Positions 46,154 through 56,818 of a stretch of 64,000 nt of DNA are shown one piece after another. Source of the stretch: Thalassotalea sp. 1_MG-2023. Lineage in GTDB: Bacteria > Pseudomonadota > Gammaproteobacteria > Enterobacterales > Alteromonadaceae. The notes under the pieces are model-generated. The model did not search any database and had not been told where the DNA came from. It was given only the letters and a program-made list of their open reading frames with translations. Made by a program: the position numbers and the translations under genes. The stretch lies in contig NZ_JAUOPD010000009.1 of the NCBI RefSeq assembly GCF_030546745.1, forward strand, positions 1 to 64,000, in the 5' to 3' direction. Position 1 is the first letter of the stretch. Each line of letters opens with the position of its first letter.

Positions 46154-47092
46154 ATGCAAACTGATAAGTCTCACATTTCTGTGTTGCTTGACGAAGCAAT
46201 ATCAGGACTCGCGATTAACCCCGACGGTATTTATATCGACGGCACTTTTGGTCGCGGCGGCCACTCAGGACTTATCCTTTCCAAGCTCTCTGACCAAGGG
46301 CGTTTAATAGCAATCGATAGAGACCCTACCGCAATAGCTGCTGCAGAAAAATATTCTGCCGACCCGCGATTTTCTATCGAACACACTGGTTTTGCTGATT
46401 TGTTATCAATCGCAGAAAAAGCACAGCTATTAGGAAAAGTAGATGGCATTTTACTTGATTTAGGTGTGTCTTCACCGCAATTAGATCAGGCTGAACGTGG
46501 CTTTAGTTTTATGAATGATGGACCACTTGATATGCGTATGGATACCACGCGTGGGCAAACAGCCGCACAATGGCTTGCGGTTGCTGACGTAGAAGATATC
46601 ACTTGGGTACTAAGAACCTTTGGCGAAGAAAAACACGCGTGGCGAATTGCTAATGCGATTGTTGACAGCCGAGAAGAGTCGCCGCTTATCACTACGGGCC
46701 AATTGGCCGCGTTAATTAAGAAAACAGCGCCGCAGCGTGAAATTAAGAAACATCCCGCAACTCGCAGTTTTCAAGCTATCCGCATGTATATTAATAGCGA
46801 ATTAGAGCAAATTGAACAAGCGCTTGCTGCATCGTTATCAGTCTTAGCTGCTGGTGGCCGCTTGGTGGTGATTAGTTTCCACTCGCTTGAAGATAGATTG
46901 GTGAAGCAGTTTATGAAAAAGCATTCACAAGGAAAACAAGTACCGCGAGGTTTACCTGTAAGTGAAGAAGAAATTAATAAAGGTAAGAAATTACGTTTAG
47001 AGGGCAGGCAAAAGCCTTCAAAACATGAAGTTGGTGAAAACGTTCGCTCTCGTAGCTCTGTTATGCGAGTAGCCACACGGTTGGCTGAGTAA
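46154..47092 (+). CDS. rsmH: 16S rRNA m4C1402 methyltransferase RsmH
   Basis: A 312-residue SAM enzyme (also called MraW). [20 protein letters not shown] starts the domain, [13 protein letters not shown] is the SAM loop, [20 protein letters not shown] the family signature, and [17 protein letters not shown] the conserved SFHSLEDR block. It methylates N4 of C1402 in 16S rRNA. It starts 39 bases after mraZ and is followed closely by ftsL, as in E. coli. Confidence 0.96.
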   Translation: MQTDKSHISVLLDEAISGLAINPDGIYIDGTFGRGGHSGLILSKLSDQGRLIAIDRDPTAIAAAEKYSADPRFSIEHTGFADLLSIAEKAQLLGKVDGILLDLGVSSPQLDQAERGFSFMNDGPLDMRMDTTRGQTAAQWLAVADVEDITWVLRTFGEEKHAWRIANAIVDSREESPLITTGQLAALIKKTAPQREIKKHPATRSFQAIRMYINSELEQIEQALAASLSVLAAGGRLVVISFHSLEDRLVKQFMKKHSQGKQVPRGLPVSEEEINKGKKLRLEGRQKPSKHEVGENVRSRSSVMRVATRLAE

Positions 47093-47095
47093 AAC

Positions 47096-47407
47096 ATGTC
47101 AACCAAAGTGGTTTTGGCGTTTGAGGTTTGGCATGACATTAAACAGCATATTTGGATGTATTTACTGTTGCTTGTTGTGGTTTTTTCAGCGTTTACGGTG
47201 ATTTATTTCACCCATTTAAATCGGCAAAGCACTAGCCACTTGGAAGTACTGTTAACAGAAAGAGATGAATTAGATATTGAGTGGCGAAATTTGCTACTTG
47301 AACAAAACAGTTTAGCAGAGCACAGCGCCATTGAGAGCAAAGCAGAAAAGTTGCTCAATATGGAAAAACCCTCTGCTGACAATGAAATAATTATTAGGTT
47401 GAAATAA
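47096..47407 (+). CDS. ftsL: Cell division protein FtsL
   Basis: A 103-residue bitopic membrane protein: short cytoplasmic N-terminus, one membrane helix (about 20-40, IWMYLLLLVVVFSAFTVIYF), then a periplasmic coiled coil rich in Leu/Glu (LLTERDELDIEWRNLLLEQN). It forms the FtsQLB complex that activates septal synthesis. Identification rests on size, topology and position between rsmH and ftsI, since the family is poorly conserved in sequence. Confidence 0.92.
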   Translation: MSTKVVLAFEVWHDIKQHIWMYLLLLVVVFSAFTVIYFTHLNRQSTSHLEVLLTERDELDIEWRNLLLEQNSLAEHSAIESKAEKLLNMEKPSADNEIIIRLK

Positions 47408-47410
47408 TTA

Positions 47411-49144
47411 ATGGTTAAGAAAGTAAGTAAGTACAAACAAATGACAGCATCATGGCGATTTTATCTCGTCATTGGTGTCATTGTGCTTGTTTATTTAGGG
47501 TTAACGGCACGCACGGCTTATATCCAAGTAATTGAACCTGATATGTTAAAGCAACAAGGCGATATGCGCTCGCTACGTACGGCGGCAAATAAAGTGCATA
47601 GAGGCTCAATTGTTGACAGAAATGGTGTTGAATTAGCGGTTAGTGTCCCCGTTGATACCGTTTGGGCTGATCCAAAGATTATTATGGAGCAAAATGCGCT
47701 TGCGAAAGTAGAGCATTGGCAAGCCCTAGCGGATGTATTAGACAAAGATGTAAATAGTTTAAAGTCGCGAGTTACTAAAAACCCTGCGAAGCGTTTTGTC
47801 TATATAGAGCGTCAAGTGTCACCCGCCATGGCTGACTATATTAAGCAACTAAAAATACCGGGCATTCATTTACGAAAAGAATCAAAACGATTCTATCCAG
47901 CAGGCGAAATAAGTGCTCATGTTGTGGGTTTTACCAATGTTGATGACAAAGGCATTGAAGGTGTAGAACGCGTCTATGATGACTTATTAACAGGTGAGCA
48001 GGGCAGCAAGCGTTATCGTAAAGATGCTAAAGGAAATCGCATTGAAGTGCTAGAAACAGTAGACGCTAAACCACCTCAAGATTTAGTCCTTAGTTTAGAT
48101 CAACGTATTCAAGCATTAGCATATCGTGAATTAAAAGGTGCAGTAAAAGCGTTTAATGCCAGCTCTGGCTCGGTTGTGGTAGCTGATGTTGATAGTGGTG
48201 AAGTATTAGCACTTGCCAATAGCCCGTCTTATAACCCAAATAATCGCCGTAATGTAGCTTTACACCGTTTACGAAACCGTGCGATTACTGATTTTTATGA
48301 GCCAGGCTCAACGATGAAGCCAATGGCTGTGTTGTCAGCGCTTGAATTTGGTGAAGTCACCGAAGATACCGTTATTGATACCAGTAAACGCATTATGCGC
48401 TTAGGTGGTAGAAGAGTTGGCGATCCTCGTAATTACGGTAAACAAACACCGGCCGATATTCTAGTGAATTCATCAAACTTAGGTACTTCAATGCTTGCCT
48501 TATCTCTGCCTAAGGAATTCTTTTTAGATAAATTCTTCCAAGCAGGCTTTGGTGAAAGTACCGGTATTAATCTCATTGGTGAAAGCCAAGGTATTATGCA
48601 CACACGCTCTCGTTGGTCGCAAATTGAATTAGCAACCTTGTCTTATGGCATGGGCGTATCAGCAACCCCTATCCAAATGGCACGTTTTTATGCCTCAATT
48701 GCTAACGGTGGTGTTAAAAAGCCATTAAGTATTTTAAAGCGCGAAAAAGTTAACAGTTATGACGAACAGCGCATTTTTTCAGAAAAAAACACCGAAAGCT
48801 TGCTAGGCATGCTAGAGCAAGTTGTTGAACAAAAAGCCCATAGAGCAAAAGTAGAAGGGTATCGTGTTGGTGGAAAAACCGGTACGGCATTTAAAGCGGT
48901 AGCTGGTGGATATGGAAATGATTATGTTGGTTTATTTACTGGCATTGCGCCTATCTCAGATCCTAAAATTGTTGTGATCGTGGTAATAAATGAACCCGGT
49001 GGTGATTTATATCACGGGGGTGAAATTGCTGCGCCCGTTTTTTCTAGAGTGATGCAAGGTGCGTTGCGTTTACTTAATATTGAACCTGATGCAGATACTC
49101 GCGTGGTAAGCGCCAATGATGATAACGGAGGTAAACGTGTTTAA
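47411..49144 (+). CDS. ftsI: Peptidoglycan transpeptidase FtsI (PBP3)
   Basis: A 577-residue septal class B penicillin-binding protein. One membrane helix (about 17-37), the non-catalytic domain with VHRGSIVDRNGVELAVSVPV, then the transpeptidase domain with Ser300 in GSTMKPM (SxxK), SSNLGTS (SxN) and GGKTGTAFK (KTG). It cross-links septal peptidoglycan with FtsW. It starts 3 bases after ftsL and its end overlaps the murE start by 8 bases. Confidence 0.96.
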   Translation: MVKKVSKYKQMTASWRFYLVIGVIVLVYLGLTARTAYIQVIEPDMLKQQGDMRSLRTAANKVHRGSIVDRNGVELAVSVPVDTVWADPKIIMEQNALAKVEHWQALADVLDKDVNSLKSRVTKNPAKRFVYIERQVSPAMADYIKQLKIPGIHLRKESKRFYPAGEISAHVVGFTNVDDKGIEGVERVYDDLLTGEQGSKRYRKDAKGNRIEVLETVDAKPPQDLVLSLDQRIQALAYRELKGAVKAFNASSGSVVVADVDSGEVLALANSPSYNPNNRRNVALHRLRNRAITDFYEPGSTMKPMAVLSALEFGEVTEDTVIDTSKRIMRLGGRRVGDPRNYGKQTPADILVNSSNLGTSMLALSLPKEFFLDKFFQAGFGESTGINLIGESQGIMHTRSRWSQIELATLSYGMGVSATPIQMARFYASIANGGVKKPLSILKREKVNSYDEQRIFSEKNTESLLGMLEQVVEQKAHRAKVEGYRVGGKTGTAFKAVAGGYGNDYVGLFTGIAPISDPKIVVIVVINEPGGDLYHGGEIAAPVFSRVMQGALRLLNIEPDADTRVVSANDDNGGKRV

Positions 49145-50666
49145 CGTTGATGGTCGTTATCTAGAAACGCTACTTGAAAAATTTAATATTACCGTATCAT
49201 TGACGGTTCCAAGTATGCCACGTCAATTATGCAATGACAGCCGACAACTAACTGCTGGAGATGTTTTCTGCGCGGTGAATGGCACCTTACAGCAAGGCAA
49301 AGCCTATATTAGCCAAGCACTACATGCTAATTGTAGTGTGATACTCGTTGAAACCTCTGTTAAAGCTGAACATGGTGACTTAACTCATCAGCCTAATAAA
49401 GCAGGTGAGTTAGTCGCGATTATTGCGTTTTATCAGTTGAATGAACATTTATTTGATTTAGCAAAAGCATTCTATCAAGCACCGCAAGCGTCATTAACCA
49501 TGGTGGGGGTCACTGGCACAAACGGTAAAACAAGTACCAGCCAGTTAATTGCGCAATTGCAAGATCAATTAGGTTATGAAACAGCAGTCATTGGTACCAA
49601 TGGCGCAGGAAAAGTGAATGCGCTTGAACCGATTAACAATACTACGCCTGGGGCATCAGAACTTCACTCGTTATTACAGCGTTTTGTTGAGTCAGCTCAG
49701 CAAACAGTAGTGATGGAAGTGTCTTCACATGCATTAGATCAAGGGCGAGTTAATGCAGAATTGTTTGATATTGCCGTGTTTACCAATCTATCTCGTGATC
49801 ATTTAGATTACCACGGCACGATGGAAAATTACGGCGAAGCTAAGACAAAAATATTTGCTCAACATGGAAACCAACATGCAGTCGTTAATGGTGATGACCT
49901 TTACGCTCAACAATGGCTGAGTACGAAAGTTATTAAACAGCCGACCATTGTCTATGGAAAACTAAGTAACATTCGTCAATACGAGAAATTCGTGTACGCT
50001 GCAAAAATAACTCCAAGCCATGATGGCGTGAAAATTACATTACAAACGCATTGTGGAGAAGCCGAAATACACAGTCCTTTGTTAGGCTTATTTAACGTTG
50101 ATAACTTATTAGCTGCGATCAGTGTATTGCTCGTGCAAGGGATTGATTTAGCTGATATTGCAACTGCAATTACCAAGTTAACACCTGTTACTGGCAGAAT
50201 GGAAACATTTCACGCAAACCACCTACCGCTTGCTGTTGTTGATTATGCACATACACCAGACGCATTACAAAATGCATTGCTTGCGTGCCGAGAACATTGT
50301 TCTGGCCAATTGTGGGCAGTGTTTGGCTGTGGTGGTGATAGAGATAAAGGAAAACGTAAATTAATGGGGCAAGTCGCTGAAAAATATAGCGATAGAATTG
50401 TTGTGACTAATGACAATCCGAGAAGCGAACAGCCTGAAGCGATTGCTAACGATATTTTGTCAGGCTGCGTTAAGCCAGAACATATTACTGTGATGTTAAA
50501 CCGCCAACAAGCGGTTATCTATGCGTTAAAAAACGCAAGCCAGAAAGATGTGGTGTTATTTGCCGGTAAAGGGCATGAAAATTATGTCGAAATACAAGGG
50601 AAACGCCATCAATACAATGAACGTGAGTGGGTAAGCTCACAATATAAAATTGGTATCACGCAATGA
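49137..50666 (+). CDS. murE: UDP-MurNAc-L-Ala-D-Glu:meso-diaminopimelate ligase MurE
   Basis: A 509-residue Mur ligase. ATP loop VGVTGTNGKTSTSQLI, central DYAHTPDALQNALL and VTNDNPRSEQPEAIANDI; the DNPR motif marks the meso-diaminopimelate-adding type, so a normal Gram-negative peptide stem is expected. The frame opens at 49116, but GTG 49137 has a perfect GGAGG eight bases before it, so it is preferred; it overlaps the ftsI end by 8 bases. It overlaps murF by four bases (ATGA). Confidence 0.95.
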   Translation: MFNVDGRYLETLLEKFNITVSLTVPSMPRQLCNDSRQLTAGDVFCAVNGTLQQGKAYISQALHANCSVILVETSVKAEHGDLTHQPNKAGELVAIIAFYQLNEHLFDLAKAFYQAPQASLTMVGVTGTNGKTSTSQLIAQLQDQLGYETAVIGTNGAGKVNALEPINNTTPGASELHSLLQRFVESAQQTVVMEVSSHALDQGRVNAELFDIAVFTNLSRDHLDYHGTMENYGEAKTKIFAQHGNQHAVVNGDDLYAQQWLSTKVIKQPTIVYGKLSNIRQYEKFVYAAKITPSHDGVKITLQTHCGEAEIHSPLLGLFNVDNLLAAISVLLVQGIDLADIATAITKLTPVTGRMETFHANHLPLAVVDYAHTPDALQNALLACREHCSGQLWAVFGCGGDRDKGKRKLMGQVAEKYSDRIVVTNDNPRSEQPEAIANDILSGCVKPEHITVMLNRQQAVIYALKNASQKDVVLFAGKGHENYVEIQGKRHQYNEREWVSSQYKIGITQ

Positions 50667-52063
50667 TTAAACTACAACTATCAGAAATTGCTAATGCGGT
50701 AGATGGCACCTTAATAGGTGAAGATATAACGATTGATGCTATCAGTACAGATAGCCGTACATTGGCAGAAAAAAATGTTTTTCTAGCATTGCGTGGTGAT
50801 AAGTTTGATGGTCATAAGTTTGTTCAACAAGCTGAAGATATTGGTTGTTCAGCAGTAATTGTTGATCATGACTGCCAACTAAATATTGCTCAAATTGTGG
50901 TTGCAGATACCCACAAAGCACTAGGAAAAATAGGTGCTTACGTGAAAGAAAAGGTATCACCGAAAACCGTTGGAATTACTGGTAGTAGCGGTAAAACAAC
51001 GGTAAAGGAAATGGTTGCGGCTATTTTGGCTCGCTTAGGCAACGTGCTTGCCACCAAAGGTAATTTCAATAACGATATTGGTGTGCCATTAACGCTATTA
51101 CGTTTAGAAGAAAACCATGATTTTGCTGTGGTGGAAATGGGCGCAAATCATATGGGCGAAATTGCCTATACCTCTGGACTTGTTCAGCCTGATGTTGCTG
51201 TTATCAATAATATCGCTGCCGCTCATTTAGAAGGGTTTGGTGACTTATGCGGTGTTGCACGAGCAAAGGGCGAAATTTACGAAGGCATGAAAAGCAACGG
51301 TGTCGCACTTTATAATCAAGATTGTAAGTTAGCGAATAAGTGGCAATGGCGTTTAGTAGATAAAACCGTAAAAACCTTTTCTTGTTATAACAAAGCAGAT
51401 TGTTACAGCAACGATGTTGTACTTGATGACAATGGTTGTGCAAGTTTCAACCTGTATTGCGACCAAGTAGGCTCTACTTTTGTTGAATTAAATATTCCTG
51501 GCCGACACAACGTTTGCAACGCCGTTGCAGCCGCATCAATTGCACTAGAGTTTGGTGCTAGCTTAGAAGATATAAGATTAGGTTTAGCTGAAATGACCCC
51601 CGTTCAAGGCAGGTTAAACCTTCATCATTTAGATGATAATTGTAAATTAATTGACGACAGCTATAACGCCAATGTTGAATCAATTAAAGCTGCTAGTGAT
51701 CTACTTGCTAGCTATCCAGGCAAGCGTGTACTGATTCTTGGAGATATGGGGGAGCTTGGCACAAATGCACGAAGCTACCATCAAGAAGTGGGTGAATATG
51801 CGGCAGGTCGAGATATCGATGAACTTCTAACGCTTGGTGTGTTAAGTCAAAGCACGGCAGATGCTTTCAATCAACGTAAACCTTCTCACGGTAAGCACTT
51901 CAGCGAACGCAGCGTTTTATTAAAGCACCTTGCTCAAGTATTGGCAGGTGAGCAACAAGAAATTTCGATATTAGTGAAAGGATCTCGTAGTTCTCATATG
52001 GAGTTAGTTGTTCAAGATATTAAAAAGTGGCGTAGTGGCCAAATGCATGAGGAAATTGCTTAA
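50663..52063 (+). CDS. murF: UDP-MurNAc-tripeptide:D-Ala-D-Ala ligase MurF
   Basis: A 466-residue Mur ligase. Visible: N-terminal uridine-binding part ([20 protein letters not shown]), ATP loop [33 protein letters not shown] and [18 protein letters not shown]. It adds D-Ala-D-Ala to the tripeptide precursor. It overlaps murE by four bases and its TAA shares one base with the mraY start. Confidence 0.96.
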   Translation: MIKLQLSEIANAVDGTLIGEDITIDAISTDSRTLAEKNVFLALRGDKFDGHKFVQQAEDIGCSAVIVDHDCQLNIAQIVVADTHKALGKIGAYVKEKVSPKTVGITGSSGKTTVKEMVAAILARLGNVLATKGNFNNDIGVPLTLLRLEENHDFAVVEMGANHMGEIAYTSGLVQPDVAVINNIAAAHLEGFGDLCGVARAKGEIYEGMKSNGVALYNQDCKLANKWQWRLVDKTVKTFSCYNKADCYSNDVVLDDNGCASFNLYCDQVGSTFVELNIPGRHNVCNAVAAASIALEFGASLEDIRLGLAEMTPVQGRLNLHHLDDNCKLIDDSYNANVESIKAASDLLASYPGKRVLILGDMGELGTNARSYHQEVGEYAAGRDIDELLTLGVLSQSTADAFNQRKPSHGKHFSERSVLLKHLAQVLAGEQQEISILVKGSRSSHMELVVQDIKKWRSGQMHEEIA

Positions 52064-53145
52064 TGTTACTTTGGCTAAGCGAATACCTAACTCAATATTT
52101 TACCGCGTTTAACGTTTTTTCCTATTTAACGTTTAGAGCGATTGTTTCTACGTTAACAGCGTTAGGTGTTTCTTTATATTTTGGTCCTAAATTAATACGC
52201 TACTTACAGCGGATGCAAATTGGGCAAACAGTACGTGACGACGGCCCTGAAAGTCATTTATCAAAATCAGGTACGCCAACAATGGGCGGCATTTTAATTT
52301 TAGCTGCCATTGTGTTTAGTGTTTTATTGTGGGGCGATTTAACAAATCGTTATGTGTTAACCGTGCTGTTTGTTGTGGTCAGTTTCGGCATTATTGGTTT
52401 TGTTGATGATTACCGTAAAGTAATTCGCAAAGATTCTAACGGTTTAATTGCGCGCTGGAAATACTTTTGGCAAACGGTGTTAGGGTTTGGCACTGCATTA
52501 TTCTTGTATTCAACTACACAGCAAGCCTCTGAAACTGCACTGATAATACCGTTTGTAAAAGATGTACTACCGCAATTAGGTATGCTTTATATTTTATTAA
52601 CCTACTTTGTCATTGTGGGTACAAGTAACGCGGTTAACTTAACTGATGGTTTAGATGGATTAGCTATTGTTCCAACCATTATGGTTGCAGCGGCTTTTGC
52701 AGTATTTGCTTATGTAACTGGCAATATTAACTTTTCAGCATATCTCAATATTCCATATATCCCACTGACCAGTGAATTGGTGGTGGTATGTACAGCAATT
52801 GTTGGTGCCGGTTTAGGATTTCTTTGGTTTAACACCTACCCAGCACAAGTATTTATGGGTGATGTTGGCTCTTTAGCCTTAGGTGCATCCCTAGGCGTTA
52901 TTGCTGTACTTGTTAGGCAAGAGTTGGTGCTGTTCATTATGGGTGGGGTGTTTGTCATGGAGACAGTCTCTGTCATTTTACAAGTAGGCTCTTACAAACT
53001 ACGTGGTCAGCGTATATTTAAAATGGCACCTATACATCATCATTATGAATTAAAAGGCTGGCCTGAGCCGCGCGTTATTGTGCGCTTTTGGATAATTTCT
53101 TTAGTGCTGGTTTTAGTCGGCTTAGCAACATTGAAACTTAGATAA
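52063..53145 (+). CDS. mraY: Phospho-MurNAc-pentapeptide translocase MraY
   Basis: A 360-residue inner-membrane enzyme, with about ten helices and family length. Motifs include [37 protein letters not shown] with the Asp pair, [11 protein letters not shown] and the [16 protein letters not shown] block that coordinates Mg and substrate. It makes lipid I from UDP-MurNAc-pentapeptide and undecaprenyl phosphate. Start ATG overlaps the murF stop by one base (TAATG). Confidence 0.96.
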   Translation: MLLWLSEYLTQYFTAFNVFSYLTFRAIVSTLTALGVSLYFGPKLIRYLQRMQIGQTVRDDGPESHLSKSGTPTMGGILILAAIVFSVLLWGDLTNRYVLTVLFVVVSFGIIGFVDDYRKVIRKDSNGLIARWKYFWQTVLGFGTALFLYSTTQQASETALIIPFVKDVLPQLGMLYILLTYFVIVGTSNAVNLTDGLDGLAIVPTIMVAAAFAVFAYVTGNINFSAYLNIPYIPLTSELVVVCTAIVGAGLGFLWFNTYPAQVFMGDVGSLALGASLGVIAVLVRQELVLFIMGGVFVMETVSVILQVGSYKLRGQRIFKMAPIHHHYELKGWPEPRVIVRFWIISLVLVLVGLATLKLR

Positions 53146-53169
53146 TTAAAAAGGTTTGTAATCAGTAAC

Positions 53170-54534
53170 ATGAATTTAAATGTTGTCAATAATTATAAAA
53201 ACAAACGCATTGTGGTGTTAGGCGCAGGCCTAACGGGCATGTCTTGCGTGCGTTTTTTACAACAACATAATATTTCATGTTTGATCAATGATAGCCGTAA
53301 CAACATTATTAATGACAATGAGTTTTCCCGTGCTTATCCAAAGAATACATTAGTGACTGGCTTTTGGGATCTTGATGAAATTAGTCAGGCTGATATTTTA
53401 CTTGTTAGTCCAGGTATTGATTTACATGCTGAAGATCTATTTCCTCACATATCAATGGGTTGTAAAGTCATTGGTGATGTGGAGCTTTTTTGCCAGTTAA
53501 ATGATAAACCAATTGTTGCTGTCACTGGCTCAAATGGTAAATCAACCGTTGTCAGCATTTTATCGCATATTGCTAGTGCGCTTGAAGTCAATATGGCACT
53601 TGCAGGCAATGTTGGTACCCCGGTACTTGAATTGATTAACGCGGAAGTAGATGGCTTTATTTTTGAGTTATCAAGTTTTCAAATAGAAACATTGCAGAGT
53701 ATGCAGGCTAAAGTGGCCACTGTGTTAAACATAAGTGACGATCATTTGGATCGACATTTAACCGTTGAAAACTACAGCGAAATTAAACAAAAGGTTTATC
53801 AGCAATGTGAATTTGCAGTGATTAACCGTGATGATCCTGCAAGCTATAACCACTTAACTTTAACCGCTGAACGCGTGACATCATTCGGACTAGGCGTTCC
53901 AAGCCAGAGCGATTTTGGCATTATTACGGAAGGTGAGTGTCAGTATTTAGCGTTTGGCAAACAAAAAATTATTGACATAAATACACTGCCTTTAGCGGGT
54001 TTACATAATGCCTTAAATTATCTTGCGATATTTGCCATTGCTCATCGCTTAGGCTGGCCGCTTGATGCGGTGGCAAATGCGTGTAAATCGTTTCACGGAC
54101 TTGAACATCGTTGCCAACGAATTATAACTTCTGACAATATCAATTGGATCAATGATTCGAAAGCAACCAATGTGGGTGCCACTGTAGCTGCTATTGAAGG
54201 ACTTTATCCAACCTTAACCTCAGGTGAAATAATTCTCATTGCTGGTGGTGAAGGGAAAGGCGCAAACTTTTCCATGCTTGAAGATGCCATAACGAATAAA
54301 GTCGCTAAGCTTATTACATACGGTAAAGATGGTCATCAAATCGCACAACTTAAATCATCAAGCTTACAAGTCGAAAGCCTTGAACAGGCGGTAAAACAAG
54401 CAAGTGTATGTGCTAAAGCTGGTGATATTGTTTTACTTTCTCCTGCTTGCGCAAGCCTTGATATGTTTAAAAACTTTGCCGAACGTGGTGATGTGTTCGC
54501 TCAAACAGTTAAGTCGTTACAGGGGGCGGAATAA
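53170..54534 (+). CDS. murD: UDP-MurNAc-L-Ala:D-Glu ligase MurD
   Basis: A 454-residue Mur ligase. Begins with a nucleotide-binding RIVVLGAGLTGMSCVRFLQQ, then ATP loop VAVTGSNGKSTVVSIL, FELSSFQIET, LDRHLTVENY, and a C-terminal WINDSKATNVGATVAAIEGL. It adds D-glutamate in the cytoplasm. It starts 24 bases after mraY and its end TAATG overlaps ftsW by one base. Confidence 0.96.
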   Translation: MNLNVVNNYKNKRIVVLGAGLTGMSCVRFLQQHNISCLINDSRNNIINDNEFSRAYPKNTLVTGFWDLDEISQADILLVSPGIDLHAEDLFPHISMGCKVIGDVELFCQLNDKPIVAVTGSNGKSTVVSILSHIASALEVNMALAGNVGTPVLELINAEVDGFIFELSSFQIETLQSMQAKVATVLNISDDHLDRHLTVENYSEIKQKVYQQCEFAVINRDDPASYNHLTLTAERVTSFGLGVPSQSDFGIITEGECQYLAFGKQKIIDINTLPLAGLHNALNYLAIFAIAHRLGWPLDAVANACKSFHGLEHRCQRIITSDNINWINDSKATNVGATVAAIEGLYPTLTSGEIILIAGGEGKGANFSMLEDAITNKVAKLITYGKDGHQIAQLKSSSLQVESLEQAVKQASVCAKAGDIVLLSPACASLDMFKNFAERGDVFAQTVKSLQGAE

Positions 54535-55730
54535 TGTCGTCAGTAACTCAGCTGTCTTTATTCAAGTTTCATCAATGGTTCACTCATGAACGTAAAACAG
54601 TGGCTACGTTTGATAGAGACTACGTGCTACTTGCTGCTGCTATGTATGCTATTGGTCTTGTAATGGTGATGAGTTCGTCAATGCCTGTCGCTGAACGGTT
54701 ATTTGATAATCCATTCCACTTCTTTATCAGACACAGTGTTTATATTGTATTAAGTGTGATTATTGGTGGTTTGGTCATGCAAATCCCTATGGTTAAGTGG
54801 CAACAATATAGCGGACCGCTGTTGATATCTGCGATCGTGTTACTGCTCGCTGTACTTGTCATTGGTCGCACCGTGAACGGTTCTACTCGTTGGATTGTTA
54901 TCGGTCCGATCACGGTACAAGCTGCTGAACCGGCAAAACTTTATTTTTTCTGTTATTTATCTGCTTATATGGTGAGACGTAGAGAAGAGGTGATGGAAAA
55001 CTTTAAAGGCTTCTTCAAACCTCTTGTTGTTTTTGGCGTTTTAGCTAGCTTACTGTTATTTCAACCTGATTTAGGCACTGTGGTGGTGATGTTTGTTACC
55101 ACTTTTGGCTTATTATTTTTGGCTGGAGCAAAGCTCTGGCAGTTTATCTCAATTGCCTCTGTAGGTTTGTCAGCGATTGCTGCGTTAGCTTACTTCTCAC
55201 CGTATCGCTGGGCGCGAGTAACCAGCTTTTTAGATCCATGGGCTGACCCATTTGGTACAGGTTACCAGTTAACACAATCATTAATGGCTTACGGGCGGGG
55301 TGAAGTATTAGGGCAAGGGCTAGGTAATAGTATTCAAAAACTTGAATATTTACCAGAAGCTCATACCGACTTTGTAATGGCAATATTAGCCGAAGAAATG
55401 GGTTTTGTTGGTGTAGCTATTGTGCTTATGTTGAGTTTAACACTTGTTTGTAAAGCCTTACTACTCGGCAGAAAAGCGTTATTAAAAGAAAAGTATTTTG
55501 AAGGTTTCTTTGCTTATGCCATTGGTATTTGGTTTAGCTTTCAAACGGCAGTAAACGTTGGTGCAAGTGCAGGTATTGTACCAACTAAAGGGCTAACAAT
55601 GCCGCTGATCAGTTCTGGTGGTAGTTCAATGATCATCATGACGATAGCTTTAGTGGTATTAATGCGTATTGATCATGAAATTCGAGTGCAAAGCTTACAA
55701 GCGACGAGTAAAGGAGGTAAAAAATCGTGA
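54534..55730 (+). CDS. ftsW: Lipid II polymerase FtsW
   Basis: A 398-residue SEDS-family membrane protein with about ten helices. Key segments are NGSTRWIVIGPITVQAAEPA, FQPDLGTVVVMFVTTFGLLF (with the Asp of the SEDS active cavity) and VPTKGLTMPLISSGGSSMII near the end. It polymerises glycan strands at the septum with FtsI. The N-terminal cytoplasmic tail is about 40 residues. Its end overlaps the murG GTG start. Confidence 0.96.
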   Translation: MSSVTQLSLFKFHQWFTHERKTVATFDRDYVLLAAAMYAIGLVMVMSSSMPVAERLFDNPFHFFIRHSVYIVLSVIIGGLVMQIPMVKWQQYSGPLLISAIVLLLAVLVIGRTVNGSTRWIVIGPITVQAAEPAKLYFFCYLSAYMVRRREEVMENFKGFFKPLVVFGVLASLLLFQPDLGTVVVMFVTTFGLLFLAGAKLWQFISIASVGLSAIAALAYFSPYRWARVTSFLDPWADPFGTGYQLTQSLMAYGRGEVLGQGLGNSIQKLEYLPEAHTDFVMAILAEEMGFVGVAIVLMLSLTLVCKALLLGRKALLKEKYFEGFFAYAIGIWFSFQTAVNVGASAGIVPTKGLTMPLISSGGSSMIIMTIALVVLMRIDHEIRVQSLQATSKGGKKS

Positions 55731-56818
55731 ACACGACTAAAACACCTACTTTATTAGTCATGGCTGGCGGTACTGGTGGACATATTTTCCCAGGTATTGC
55801 AGTAGCCGAACAATTAAAAGCACAAGGTTGGCATATTCATTGGCTTGGCACCAAGAAACGTATGGAAGCCGAGATTGTACCTGCACATGGCTTTGATATC
55901 TCATTTATTAATATTGCCGGAATACGCAATAAAACATGGTTAGATTGGCTAAAACTACCGTTTAAACTAGGGCAATCAGTTTGGCAATCAATTAAGGTTA
56001 TTCGCAAAGTTAAGCCAGACGTTGTTTTAGGGCTTGGTGGTTACGCAAGTGCGCCAGGTGGAGTAGCTGCGTGGTTATGCGGTAAACCGTTAGTTTTGCA
56101 TGAGCAAAATGCCGTTGCGGGGATGAGCAATCGTTATTTATCCAAAATTGCTGAAAAAGTGCTTTGTGCCTTTCCTGATGCCTTTATTGATAGCGTTAAT
56201 TGCCAGGTCGTGGGTAACCCGTTGCGCGGTAATATTATCGCATTAGAGCAAGTTATACCTGTACAGCCAACAAGTACTAAAAAAGTGTTAGTGGTAGGTG
56301 GAAGTTTAGGAGCAAAAGTGCTTAATGACACTGTACCAAAAGCTATCAGCCAAATTAAACGTCAAAATATCCAAATATGGCATCAAACGGGTAAAGGGCA
56401 TTTAGCCTCAGTTGAATCGCTATATCAACAATACGGCATTGATACTTCACAAGTCATATTAAATGAATTTATTGATGATATGGCGAGCGCTTATCAATGG
56501 GCTGATGTAGTGATATGTCGAGCGGGCGCATTAACGGTTTCTGAATTAGCGATGGCAGCTAAGCCAGCAATATTTATTCCGCTCCCTCACGCCGTTGATG
56601 ATCATCAAACAAAGAATGCGCTGTATTTAGTTGAACGACAAGCGGCGAAATTAATTGCACAAAAAGATTTAAACGGAACAAGCTTAGCTCAAATGTTAAA
56701 TAGCTTATTTATCTCCGATAGCGTCATACAAGCCATGGCGAAAGCCGCGCATGATGCTGCACATGCAAACGCAACAAAAGATGTTGCTAATATTTGCCAG
56801 GGGCTTGTTCAACGATGA
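55727..56818 (+). CDS. murG: Lipid II synthase MurG
   Basis: A 363-residue GT28 glycosyltransferase. N-terminal [20 protein letters not shown] is the family glycine loop; [36 protein letters not shown] and [20 protein letters not shown] follow. It adds GlcNAc to lipid I at the inner membrane. GTG start 55727 overlaps ftsW by four bases, and its TGA overlaps the murC ATGA. Confidence 0.96.
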   Translation: MNTTKTPTLLVMAGGTGGHIFPGIAVAEQLKAQGWHIHWLGTKKRMEAEIVPAHGFDISFINIAGIRNKTWLDWLKLPFKLGQSVWQSIKVIRKVKPDVVLGLGGYASAPGGVAAWLCGKPLVLHEQNAVAGMSNRYLSKIAEKVLCAFPDAFIDSVNCQVVGNPLRGNIIALEQVIPVQPTSTKKVLVVGGSLGAKVLNDTVPKAISQIKRQNIQIWHQTGKGHLASVESLYQQYGIDTSQVILNEFIDDMASAYQWADVVICRAGALTVSELAMAAKPAIFIPLPHAVDDHQTKNALYLVERQAAKLIAQKDLNGTSLAQMLNSLFISDSVIQAMAKAAHDAAHANATKDVANICQGLVQR